From an uncultured Bacteroidaceae bacterium (lineage in GTDB: Bacteria; Bacteroidota; Bacteroidia; Bacteroidales; Bacteroidaceae), in the NCBI GenBank assembly GCA_934271655.1, contig CAKQRW010000060.1:1-13721 (forward strand): a stretch of 13,721 bases of DNA, read 5' to 3'. The first letter of the stretch is position 1; every line of letters begins with the position of its first letter. Both the position numbers and the translations under genes were made by a program. This document shows, piece by piece, positions 6,407 to 13,721 of the stretch. Below the pieces are notes generated by a model. The model worked only from the letters and a program-made list of their open reading frames with translations, ran no database searches and had not been told where the DNA came from.

Positions 6407-7540
6407 ATGAAGAGCATGAGTCATTTCAAAAGGGTTGCCTTTCTCATTGCGCTAGGCCTGACCGTGCACTGTAGTGCTGCCACATGGATGCAGAATGATT
6501 CTGTATGCGCAGGCGAAACCGCGCCCTCACCACAGAAACAGATGGCTACGGAAGAAGAGCCTGCCAACAAGCCCACAGTATTGTCAAGAGTGATGAACAG
6601 CGTCACTGAGTTCTTCATGGGGTGCGACACCACATATGTCACACCACAGAAATATCAGATGACAGCCCAAGCCGAACTGTCATGGTGGCATGACTATTAT
6701 TTCATGCGCTCATCGGCCACCGACAACTCCATGACCATTCAGTCTGCCCCGTCGGCCATCGCTGGTGCATATATATACTACAGCATACTGGGATACGGCA
6801 TCGACTGGAACCTGAACGACCTGGGCATACCTGCTGGCCGGACCAATGGCACATCAATGCGCCACACGTTGATGCTACACACGGCAAAGATATTTGCCGA
6901 ATGGTACAAGTTCAACTCTGGCAAAAGCGCAGAGATAAGGAGTGTGAGCAACATGGACCTTAAAGGCAAAGACATGAGTTACTCCGGGCTGAACTCACAA
7001 TGCACAGGATGGAGCGCCGTGTACATGTTCAACAACAGGCATTTCTCTTGGCCCGCGGCCTTCGGAGCCAACGCCGTGCAAAGGAAAAGCTGCGGCAGCT
7101 GGAGCGTGGGATTCCAGCACAACCACCAGAAAATAACAATGGACAAGCAAGCGCTGCCCGAGTCCATAAAGAACGATATCGACACCACACTGCTCTTCAG
7201 CAAGGTGGACTACAAAGACTACAGCCTCAGCGTTGGCTACAACTACAATTGCGTATTAAGCAAAAACGTGCTGCTGGCCGCATCGCTCATGCCTACAATA
7301 GGCTACAGGCGCTCAAACATCGCAGAGCCACAGACAGAGAAAAGGTCCATACTGAACAACCTGGCCACCGACCTGAACATACGCATGTCGCTCTTTTGGA
7401 ACAACACAAGAGCTTTCACTGGACTTATCTTTGAGACACACACATACAGCTACAGGAAAGACAAGTTTGGACTGACCAACACGTATGGCACGCTCAAGCT
7501 GCTGATTGGAGTCAACTTCTGGAAAAAACCAGGACTATAA
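6407..7540 (+). CDS. DUF4421-like exported protein, probable outer-membrane beta-barrel
   Basis: This 377-residue protein starts with a signal peptide (basic MKSMSHFKR, hydrophobic VAFLIALGLTVHC, likely cleavage near SAA). After a short polar linker, CDTTYVTPQKYQMT resembles the start of the Bacteroidales DUF4421 family. The rest is rich in alternating aromatic/polar strands (ELSWWHDYYFM, YKDYSLSVGYNYN, MSLFWNNTRAFTGLIFE, YGTLKLLIGVNFW) and ends near an aromatic residue, as expected of an outer-membrane barrel. It could start at 6407 or three codons later at 6416. GGGGATGAAG around 6403 slightly favours the first. No known partner or ligand. It lies 85 bases after the oxidoreductase gene and 115 before the CotH gene, with no consensus promoter seen in either gap. 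The family name is given from recall and should be treated as probable. Confidence 0.7.
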   Translation: MKSMSHFKRVAFLIALGLTVHCSAATWMQNDSVCAGETAPSPQKQMATEEEPANKPTVLSRVMNSVTEFFMGCDTTYVTPQKYQMTAQAELSWWHDYYFMRSSATDNSMTIQSAPSAIAGAYIYYSILGYGIDWNLNDLGIPAGRTNGTSMRHTLMLHTAKIFAEWYKFNSGKSAEIRSVSNMDLKGKDMSYSGLNSQCTGWSAVYMFNNRHFSWPAAFGANAVQRKSCGSWSVGFQHNHQKITMDKQALPESIKNDIDTTLLFSKVDYKDYSLSVGYNYNCVLSKNVLLAASLMPTIGYRRSNIAEPQTEKRSILNNLATDLNIRMSLFWNNTRAFTGLIFETHTYSYRKDKFGLTNTYGTLKLLIGVNFWKKPGL

Positions 7541-7655
7541 GTCATCTGACAAGATACAGAGACGGCCATAAGCCACATGGGCCACAACCCTAAAAGGCTA
7601 AAACTATAATAAAACAGACAAACATAGTGAAACCAACTAACCAACATATGATGAT

Positions 7656-10600
7656 ATGAAGAGATACACAACCACAGTGCTCTTGTCGCTCGCCACATTG
7701 GCATCGCAAGCGCAAAACATATGGATAGACGTGACAGACTCGTACATCGTCAATCCACGATTTGACAATAATGACATTGTCACAGGATGGCTCGGCACTC
7801 CCTTCGGAGCAGCCAACCCTAAAGAGAATGCCGAGCATTACCAAAAAAACTATGACTCATACCAGAATGTAAGCGGGCTCACACAAGGCAAATATCGTGT
7901 GAGCCTCAGCGCTTTCTACCGCATGGGCAACTCCAGCGACGACTACCGCCTGTACCAGTCGGGCAACTACGCTGACAACCAGTACGCTAAACTCTATGCC
8001 AACTCTGACAAGGGCAACTATGAGGTGAGCATAGTCCCAGCCTCATCGGCCGCGCTTGACCAGTCGCTTGGAGGATCAGTCTCTGGAGTGGGAAGCAGCG
8101 GATGGTGGGGCGGCGGCGCGCCCTACATCCCAAACAACATGGAAGCCGCCTACTACTGGTTTGAGGCAGGATACTATCTCAACACACTCGAATGCGAAGT
8201 GGGCAGCAGCGGCAACCTGACAATAGGCATAAGAAAAGAGCAGACAGCCAACGGCGACTGGACCTGCCTGGACAACTGGAAGCTTGAATACTACGGAAAG
8301 AAAGTGGACGCCACATCAATCACACTCTCACAGACCGAAGCCGAGCTGACACGCTCTGAGATTCTTGACCTCACAGCAACCGTACTGCCAGCAGACGCCA
8401 CCTACCGCAACGTGACATGGTCAACCACCAATAAGACTGTAGCCACCGTGGACAGCAAAGGCCAGGTGACAGCCATAGGCAACGGCACATGCTATATCAT
8501 AGCCACATCCAAGAGCAACAGCAGCGTGACCGCGCGCTGCAAGGTCACTGTGACAAGCAATGCCGCCACATCAGACAACATCGTGATAAACGAGATAATG
8601 GCAGCCAACATTGACGTGTATATGGATCCGTCTTTCAACTACGGCAGCTGGGTGGAACTCTACAACCCGACGGACAAGGGCGTCATGCTCGGAGGACTGT
8701 ATGTCACCGACGACGCAAGCAACCTGAAGAAGCACAGACTGATCGACGACTACGGGGCTCTGCCTGCGCATGGCTATGCTCTGCTCAACTTTGACCATTT
8801 CGATGTGTACACAAAAGCATCATACAGGCAGATTGACGACGACCTCAACTGTGAGGGCGGCACCATCATAATCTCTGACGGAACAAAAATACTGGCACAG
8901 CAAGACTATCCGCAAGCCATATCGCGCACTTCCTATGCGCGCACCGCAGACGGTGGCCTCTTCTGGGGAACAGCGGCCTATCCCACTCCAGGAGCTGCCA
9001 ACAGCGATGGCATGGGATTTGCCAGCATGCAGCTCGACGCCCCCGATGTGGACAAGGACGCGCAGCTCTTCAATGGCCAACTGCAAGTGTGCGTGAACAT
9101 ACCAGAGGGAGCGACACTCAAATACACTACAGACGGCACAGCCCCAACGAAAGACAACGGTGAGATTTCCGAGACCGGACTCTTCACCGTAAGCAACACC
9201 ACATGCTATCGCTTCAGACTGTTCAGGGACGGTTTCCTGCCATCTGCCGTGGTGACACGCTCATACATCCAGGACAATGGCAATTATCCATTCTCCGTCA
9301 TCTCCGTAGTGACAGACAAGGACAACATCTACTCCAACGAGTACGGAGTATTCCAGCAGGGCGAAAACGGAAGGCCAGGACGCGGACAGTCAGGCAATTG
9401 CAACTGGAACATGGAATGGGACCGTCCTGTGGCTTTCGAGTTCATCAACACCAACAACGAGTGCATCGTGTCACAAGAGTGCAACTTCTCCATGTGCGGC
9501 GGATGGAGCCGTGCCTGGACTCCACACTCTTTCAAGCTGAAAGCCAACAAGGTGTATGACCTGAAGAAATTCTTTGACGCACAACTCTTCGAGAGCAAGC
9601 CATACATCAAGAACAAGACTCTGCAGATACGCAACGGTGGCAACGACAACTACGCCAGAGTGAAAGACCCCGCCCTCCAGATGGTGGTGGCAAAGAGCGG
9701 CCTGTATGTCGACTACCAAGAGTGGGAACCCGTGCATGTCTTCATCAACGGAGAATATTACAATGTGCTCAACATGCGCGAGCCAAACAACAAGCATTAC
9801 GCCTACTCCAACTACGGCATAGACACCGACGAAATGGATCAGTTCGAGATGTCGCCCGACTCAGGATACGTGCAGATGGCAGGCACCGACGAGTCATTCC
9901 TCCGTCTGCTGGAGCTCAGCGAGAACGCCGCCGATGACCAGACATACGAGGAGATAGGACAGTTGCTCGACATTGACGAGTACACCAACTACATGGCCGT
10001 GGAGTTCTACCTCGGCGGCACAGACTGGCCACAGAACAATGTGAAGGGATTCCGCGACAGAAACGGAGGAAAATTCCACTTCGTGCTCTTCGACCTCGAC
10101 GGCGCACTCTCCACATCCGCACCTTTCACCAGCTTCTTCAACAGAGAGAACTACACCTTCGACAGGCTCTATGGCTACGACTACTCGCAGGAGAAGAGTC
10201 TGGACGGACAGCGGATGAACAAGGACATAAAGTTTGTCACGCTGTTCAGAAACATGCTGAAGAACGATAAGTTCAGAAAGAAATTCATTGACACCTTCTG
10301 CATAGTTGGTGGCTCTGTATTCCAGCCCAAGCATGTCCAGAGCATCGTGAAAGATGTTGCCGACAAGCTGGCAGAAGGCGGCGTGTACCCATACGGCACA
10401 TCAAACACCATCATAAACAACCTGGGCAGCACAAGCTACAACAGCAGCATGAGCACACAGCTGAAGAGCTGCTCATACATGAACCTTTCGGGCACAACGC
10501 GCCAGTCAGCCACCATAAGCAGCAACATTCCAGAAGCCAAGATTGAGCTTAACGGCATCGAGTTGCCTTACAGCGAGTTTGCCGGCTACATCTACAGTCC

Positions 10601-12032
10601 CGTCACACTCAAAGCGGCCGCCCCGGCAGGATACACCTTCACCGGATGGGCATCAGCATCCTCATCATCATTGACAAGCATCTTCAGCGAGGGAAGCTCA
10701 TGGAGATACTACGACCAAGGCTCACTCGACGGAAAGAACTGGTACGCAAAGAACTTCAGCACCACGAGCTGGGCAACAGGCAACGCGCCTATAGGCTACG
10801 GCAAGAACCAGGCCACCACCACAGCCAGCTACCTCTCATGCTACTATTTCCAAAAGACCTTCACCCTGAGCAGCGCGCCGTCAGCCAACGATGTGTACAC
10901 TCTCAACTTCACTGTCGATGACGGAGCCATCGTATATGTCAACGGCAAGGAAGCAGGAAGGTACAACATGCCATCAGGCAACGTCACCTACGACTCGTTC
11001 GCGTCCAGCTATGCGCCAAACAATCCAGACACAGGCACCATGGACATCGACCCATCGCTGCTGCAAAAAGGCTCCAACACCATAGCGGTGGAGGTGCACA
11101 ACAACAACCTCGCATCAAGCGACATACTGTGGGATGCCTCGCTGAGCGTGAAGAAAGACGGCTACAGCGGCAGCTACGTATGCTACGACGAGGAATACAC
11201 GCTCCCAAGCAGCGGCGCTCAGGAGGTGACAGCCGTATTCGAAAAGATATCTGACGAGGACATGCTGGCAGAGGGGCTCGCGCCAGTGAAAGTGAACGAG
11301 GTCAGCGCAGCCAACTCGATGTACATCAACGACCAGTTCAAGAAGAGCGACTGGATGGAGCTCTACAACACCACAGACCACGACATAGACCTGGCTGGCA
11401 TGTTCATATCCGACAATCTGAACAAGCCTGAGAAATACCAGGTGCCAGCCAGCGACGTGACCATCAACACCATCATACCAGCCCATGGCTACAAACTGCT
11501 CTGGTGCGACAAGCTGGAAAGCGCGGGAAGCGACCTGCACACAGGCTTCAAACTGGCAGCCGAGGGTGGCGACGTGCTCATCAAGACTGACTCTTATGCC
11601 GACACTCTCTCGTATGCCGCACATATAGGCACACAGTCTTTCGGACGCTATCCCGACGGAGCTGCCGACACATACGTCATGAACATACCTACCATAGGGA
11701 AGCCGAACACGCTCAGCGCCTATGACACACTCTACGTAGCTCCAGAGCCAGGCCCAGGCCCTGTGCCCGACGGCATAGCCTCCTTCAAGAAGGAAAGCGG
11801 AGTCAGCATGGCCTATGTGGACGGAGTCATCAACGTGAAAAGTGAGGACGCAGCCATCCGCACAGCAGCAGTCTTCAGCGCCACAGGCATGAGAACAGCT
11901 GCCAAGATGATGACACGCGATGGCCAACACTTCGCATCCATCAACACAGCAGGACTGCCCATGGGTGTGTACATCCTCAAAGTCACGGTGGAAGGAAACG
12001 ACGAGTACAGCATGAAATTTAGTGTCAAATAG
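7656..12032 (+). CDS. Large secreted CotH-kinase protein with lamin-tail, Ig-like and T9SS-type C-terminal domains
   Basis: The protein has 1458 residues and a signal peptide (MKRYTTTVLLSLATLASQA, cleavage before Q). Domains in order: a jelly-roll, carbohydrate-binding-like region (about 21-212; NPRF...GW, AEHYQ, GLTQGKYRVSLSAFYR); Big_2-type Ig (216-299, ATVLPADAT...NVTWST); first lamin-tail domain (308-450, NEIMAAN, WVELYN, PAHGYALL); chitobiase-C-like segment (460-535, YTTDGTAPT); CotH kinase-like domain (about 544-945); a second sandwich domain (about 1012-1165); second lamin-tail domain (1209-1350, NEVSAAN, WMELYN, PAHGYKLL); Pro/Gly linker PEPGPGPVPDG; and a type IX-like tail (1375-1458, FSATGMR...LPMGVYILKV). 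In the CotH core, E709, D790 (GGTDWPQNN) and D813/D815 (FDLDG) match expected catalytic and metal-binding positions, so kinase activity is possible. Bacillus CotH phosphorylates spore-coat proteins; the substrate here is unknown. It is probably surface-attached or secreted. Confidence 0.92.
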   Translation: MKRYTTTVLLSLATLASQAQNIWIDVTDSYIVNPRFDNNDIVTGWLGTPFGAANPKENAEHYQKNYDSYQNVSGLTQGKYRVSLSAFYRMGNSSDDYRLYQSGNYADNQYAKLYANSDKGNYEVSIVPASSAALDQSLGGSVSGVGSSGWWGGGAPYIPNNMEAAYYWFEAGYYLNTLECEVGSSGNLTIGIRKEQTANGDWTCLDNWKLEYYGKKVDATSITLSQTEAELTRSEILDLTATVLPADATYRNVTWSTTNKTVATVDSKGQVTAIGNGTCYIIATSKSNSSVTARCKVTVTSNAATSDNIVINEIMAANIDVYMDPSFNYGSWVELYNPTDKGVMLGGLYVTDDASNLKKHRLIDDYGALPAHGYALLNFDHFDVYTKASYRQIDDDLNCEGGTIIISDGTKILAQQDYPQAISRTSYARTADGGLFWGTAAYPTPGAANSDGMGFASMQLDAPDVDKDAQLFNGQLQVCVNIPEGATLKYTTDGTAPTKDNGEISETGLFTVSNTTCYRFRLFRDGFLPSAVVTRSYIQDNGNYPFSVISVVTDKDNIYSNEYGVFQQGENGRPGRGQSGNCNWNMEWDRPVAFEFINTNNECIVSQECNFSMCGGWSRAWTPHSFKLKANKVYDLKKFFDAQLFESKPYIKNKTLQIRNGGNDNYARVKDPALQMVVAKSGLYVDYQEWEPVHVFINGEYYNVLNMREPNNKHYAYSNYGIDTDEMDQFEMSPDSGYVQMAGTDESFLRLLELSENAADDQTYEEIGQLLDIDEYTNYMAVEFYLGGTDWPQNNVKGFRDRNGGKFHFVLFDLDGALSTSAPFTSFFNRENYTFDRLYGYDYSQEKSLDGQRMNKDIKFVTLFRNMLKNDKFRKKFIDTFCIVGGSVFQPKHVQSIVKDVADKLAEGGVYPYGTSNTIINNLGSTSYNSSMSTQLKSCSYMNLSGTTRQSATISSNIPEAKIELNGIELPYSEFAGYIYSPVTLKAAAPAGYTFTGWASASSSSLTSIFSEGSSWRYYDQGSLDGKNWYAKNFSTTSWATGNAPIGYGKNQATTTASYLSCYYFQKTFTLSSAPSANDVYTLNFTVDDGAIVYVNGKEAGRYNMPSGNVTYDSFASSYAPNNPDTGTMDIDPSLLQKGSNTIAVEVHNNNLASSDILWDASLSVKKDGYSGSYVCYDEEYTLPSSGAQEVTAVFEKISDEDMLAEGLAPVKVNEVSAANSMYINDQFKKSDWMELYNTTDHDIDLAGMFISDNLNKPEKYQVPASDVTINTIIPAHGYKLLWCDKLESAGSDLHTGFKLAAEGGDVLIKTDSYADTLSYAAHIGTQSFGRYPDGAADTYVMNIPTIGKPNTLSAYDTLYVAPEPGPGPVPDGIASFKKESGVSMAYVDGVINVKSEDAAIRTAAVFSATGMRTAAKMMTRDGQHFASINTAGLPMGVYILKVTVEGNDEYSMKFSVK

Positions 12033-12087
12033 ACAAAAGCACCATTTATAAAGAGAAAAATTCCATCACAAACAAAAAAAAAGTGCA

Positions 12088-12172
12088 AGAGTGCCGACAA
12101 AACAAAATATTTGTGCTATATTTGCAAACAAACAGCAAGTGCAGACACAAATATCATGTTTGCCGGCACTCT
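12088..12172. repeat. Inverted repeat enclosing the galE promoter
   Basis: The left arm AGAGTGCCGACAAA (12088-12101) and right arm TTTGCCGGCACTCT (12159-12172) are inverted copies that match at 13 of 14 positions, with 57 bases between them. The -7 box at 12117-12124 lies inside. A run of nine A residues (12074-12082) precedes the left arm. Possible roles are an invertible segment, an operator pair, or a long-range stem in read-through RNA from the CotH gene. Confidence 0.7.
12117..12124 (+). promoter_or_regulatory. -7 promoter box for galE
   Basis: TATATTTG fits TAnnTTTG exactly and is followed by CA like the other boxes in this window. No convincing -33 TTTG is present 19-21 bases upstream. 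Transcription from about 12130 would give a leader of roughly 80 bases that contains the right arm of the inverted repeat. Confidence 0.6.
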
Positions 12173-12212
12173 GGCTTCTTAAAAACACTAACTATTATAA
12201 CTTGAAAAATAC

Positions 12213-13247
12213 ATGAAAGAGACAATTCTCGTAACTGGTGGAACAGGATTTATCGGTTCACACACGACAGTGGAACTCCAGCAGGCTGGATACAATGTTG
12301 TCATCATCGACAATCTCTCCAACTCTAATGCTGCTGTCATTGACGGCATCGAAAAAATTACAGGCACACGTCCAGCTTTCGAGCAGGTTGACCTCAACGA
12401 TTTCGAGGCCACAGAAGCCGTCTTCAAAAAGTACAAGATTGACGGATGCATCCACTTCGCAGCCTCTAAGGCCGTAGGAGAGTCGGTGCAGAAGCCCCTC
12501 CTCTACTACCGCAACAATCTCAACTCGCTGATGAACGTGCTTGAGCTCATGGCCAAATATGGCAGCAAGGGAATCATCTTCTCATCTTCATGCACAGTAT
12601 ATGGCCAGCCTACACCAGAGAACCTGCCTGTCACAGAGCAGGCTCCAATACAGAAAGCTCTCTCTCCATACGGCAACACCAAGCAGGTGAACGAGGAAAT
12701 CATCCAGGACTTCATCCACTCTGGCGCGCCAATCAAGTCTATCATCCTTCGCTACTTCAACCCAATAGGCGCTCATCCATCAGCCCTCATCGGCGAGCTT
12801 CCAAACGGTGTGCCAATGAACCTCATTCCTTTTGTCACACAGACAGCCATCGGCATACGCAAGCAGCTGAAGATATTCGGACACGACTACAACACTCCCG
12901 ACAAGACATGCATACGCGACTACATATATGTGGTAGACCTTGCCAAGGCCCATGTGAAGGCTATGGAGCGTGTGCTTGAGAAAGAGACAGAGCCTGTAGA
13001 GGTGTTCAACATCGGCGCAGGACACGGCTACTCAACACTGGAAATCGTAGAAGGATTCGAGCGCGCCACAGGCGTGAAGCTCCCATGGGAGTATGCTCCA
13101 CGCCGCGAGGGAGACATCGAGGCAATCTGGGGCAATGTGGACAAAGCCAACAAGGTGCTCGGATGGAAGGCCGAGACTCCACTCGACGACATTCTCGCCT
13201 CTGCATGGAAATGGCAGCTCAAGCTGCGCGAGGATGGCATCCAGTGA
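12213..13247 (+). CDS. galE: UDP-glucose 4-epimerase GalE
   Basis: GalE interconverts UDP-galactose and UDP-glucose in the cytoplasm using tightly bound NAD. It serves the Leloir pathway and supplies sugar nucleotides for capsule, LPS and glycoprotein glycans. The 344-residue length is standard for this extended short-chain dehydrogenase. The NAD-binding GGTGFIG lies at 9-15. The catalytic triad is visible as S126 in FSSSCTVYG and Y153/K157 in SPYGNTK. LRYFNPIGAHPS and the C-terminal RDYIYVVDLAKAH and APRREGDIEAIWG motifs are characteristic of GalE rather than of other epimerases. The ATG at 12213 begins directly with the Rossmann strand (MKETILVTGG). It has its own promoter inside an inverted repeat, and no other sugar-nucleotide genes are adjacent in the window. 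Confidence 0.97.
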   Translation: MKETILVTGGTGFIGSHTTVELQQAGYNVVIIDNLSNSNAAVIDGIEKITGTRPAFEQVDLNDFEATEAVFKKYKIDGCIHFAASKAVGESVQKPLLYYRNNLNSLMNVLELMAKYGSKGIIFSSSCTVYGQPTPENLPVTEQAPIQKALSPYGNTKQVNEEIIQDFIHSGAPIKSIILRYFNPIGAHPSALIGELPNGVPMNLIPFVTQTAIGIRKQLKIFGHDYNTPDKTCIRDYIYVVDLAKAHVKAMERVLEKETEPVEVFNIGAGHGYSTLEIVEGFERATGVKLPWEYAPRREGDIEAIWGNVDKANKVLGWKAETPLDDILASAWKWQLKLREDGIQ

Positions 13248-13693
13248 TGAATCCCGCAATACGAAGCAACCACTCTGCGGCTGAATGACGGATGCATAGC
13301 CTTTCAGCAAACAAAGCCGAGTCGCTGTCATCCAAATGACGCAGAGCGTATGCTTATCATCAGAAAACTTACAAGAAGGCATGCAAGCATCCGATGGGAT
13401 TCCATTCTGTTGGATGCTTTCTTGCCCTCATAAAAAAGATACAACGAATTGAATAACGTTCTGGTATTCATTACCAGTTTCGTTTGTCGTGTTTTATTTT
13501 GTGTTTGTGTTGTGGCTATTCTTTTTCGAGAGAAACGGGGTAGCCCTTTTTATTTGCCGCACATCCGACAGACACACCTGAAGCCTGCCCCGCCTCCATC
13601 TTCCAAACAAAAGACTTCTGCCTATGCCCCACTACGTTCCCAGTAAAGTAACCATCCGAAAATAGCCGACTTTCCCACCACATTTGAATTGCA
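13248..13693. other. Gene-free stretch downstream of galE
   Basis: No open frame here looks like a gene. The best plus-strand frame (from a TTG at 13449, 65 codons) reads as low-complexity with no recognisable family. The stretch does hold CTCTGCG (13273-13279) with its inverse CGCAGAG (13340-13346), the candidate terminator at 13385-13419, and a T-rich block at 13480-13530. It is probably the galE 3' region followed by the upstream region of the next gene. Confidence 0.6.
13385..13419 (+). terminator. Candidate galE terminator hairpin
   Basis: AAGCATCC (13385-13392) pairs with GGATGCTT (13412-13419). The loop itself contains ATGG...CCAT (13394-13397 with 13402-13405), so a nested hairpin can extend the structure. 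A short TTTCTT follows. It lies about 140 bases after the galE stop. The U-run is weak, so the terminator role is tentative. Confidence 0.4.
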
Positions 13694-13701
13694 TAACTTT
13701 G
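13671..13701 (+). promoter_or_regulatory. Promoter reading out of the window to the right
   Basis: TAACTTTG (13694-13701) matches the -7 consensus, and TTTC (13671-13674) stands exactly 19 bases upstream, one base off the TTTG -33 element. It is the best-spaced plus-strand promoter in the window. It should drive a gene that starts beyond base 13721. Confidence 0.6.
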
Positions 13702-13721
13702 CAGCAAAAAAGTCATGTTCA

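Noticed and set aside
11115..11930. A 271-codon minus-strand open frame inside the CotH gene
   Set aside because: Its composition (Val/Cys/His-rich) is that of a reverse shadow, and the plus-strand frame continues with clear lamin-tail and C-terminal domain motifs.
13449..13646. A 65-codon plus-strand frame after galE with a hydrophobic start
   Set aside because: It needs a TTG start, has no visible family motif, and its hydrophobicity comes from a T-rich non-coding block. A tiny membrane peptide cannot be excluded.

Overview
The window looks like a chromosomal segment of a Bacteroidales bacterium, most likely Prevotellaceae (Prevotella/Segatella-like). The basis is protein character, the absence of strong Shine-Dalgarno sites, and Bacteroidetes-type promoter boxes (TAnnTTTG). 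Four of these boxes share the same ten bases, TAACTTTGCA. Base composition is close to even. No mobile element, phage gene or CRISPR array was seen, and all genes look intact.

Layout. On the minus strand at the left edge, a small SRP RNA gene is followed directly by a tRNA-Thr(UGU) that the window edge cuts. A divergent promoter region separates them from a plus-strand series that runs to the right edge: a DedA-family membrane protein; ffh (the SRP GTPase, so both SRP components lie within about 1.2 kb); folD; a YeiH/UPF0324 membrane transporter; a 77-residue conserved protein of unknown role; a Gfo/Idh/MocA-family oxidoreductase; an exported DUF4421-like probable outer-membrane protein; a 1458-residue secreted CotH-kinase protein with two lamin-tail-like domains and a C-terminal segment resembling a type IX secretion signal; and galE. 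The last ~470 bases hold no convincing gene, but they contain hairpins and a promoter pointing out of the window.

How the genes relate. SRP RNA and Ffh form the co-translational targeting particle. FolD feeds one-carbon folate metabolism and GalE supplies UDP-galactose/UDP-glucose for glycans. The 77-residue gene and the oxidoreductase are 51 bases apart and share an upstream promoter. The DUF4421-like and CotH proteins are both exported and adjacent, but no functional link is proven.

No complete new system is evident. The items most worth a second look are the modular CotH protein, a 13-of-14 inverted repeat enclosing the galE promoter, a perfect 13-base inverted repeat formed by the two divergent promoters at the left, a repeat- and palindrome-rich ffh-folD spacer, and a long hairpin just before the YeiH-type gene.
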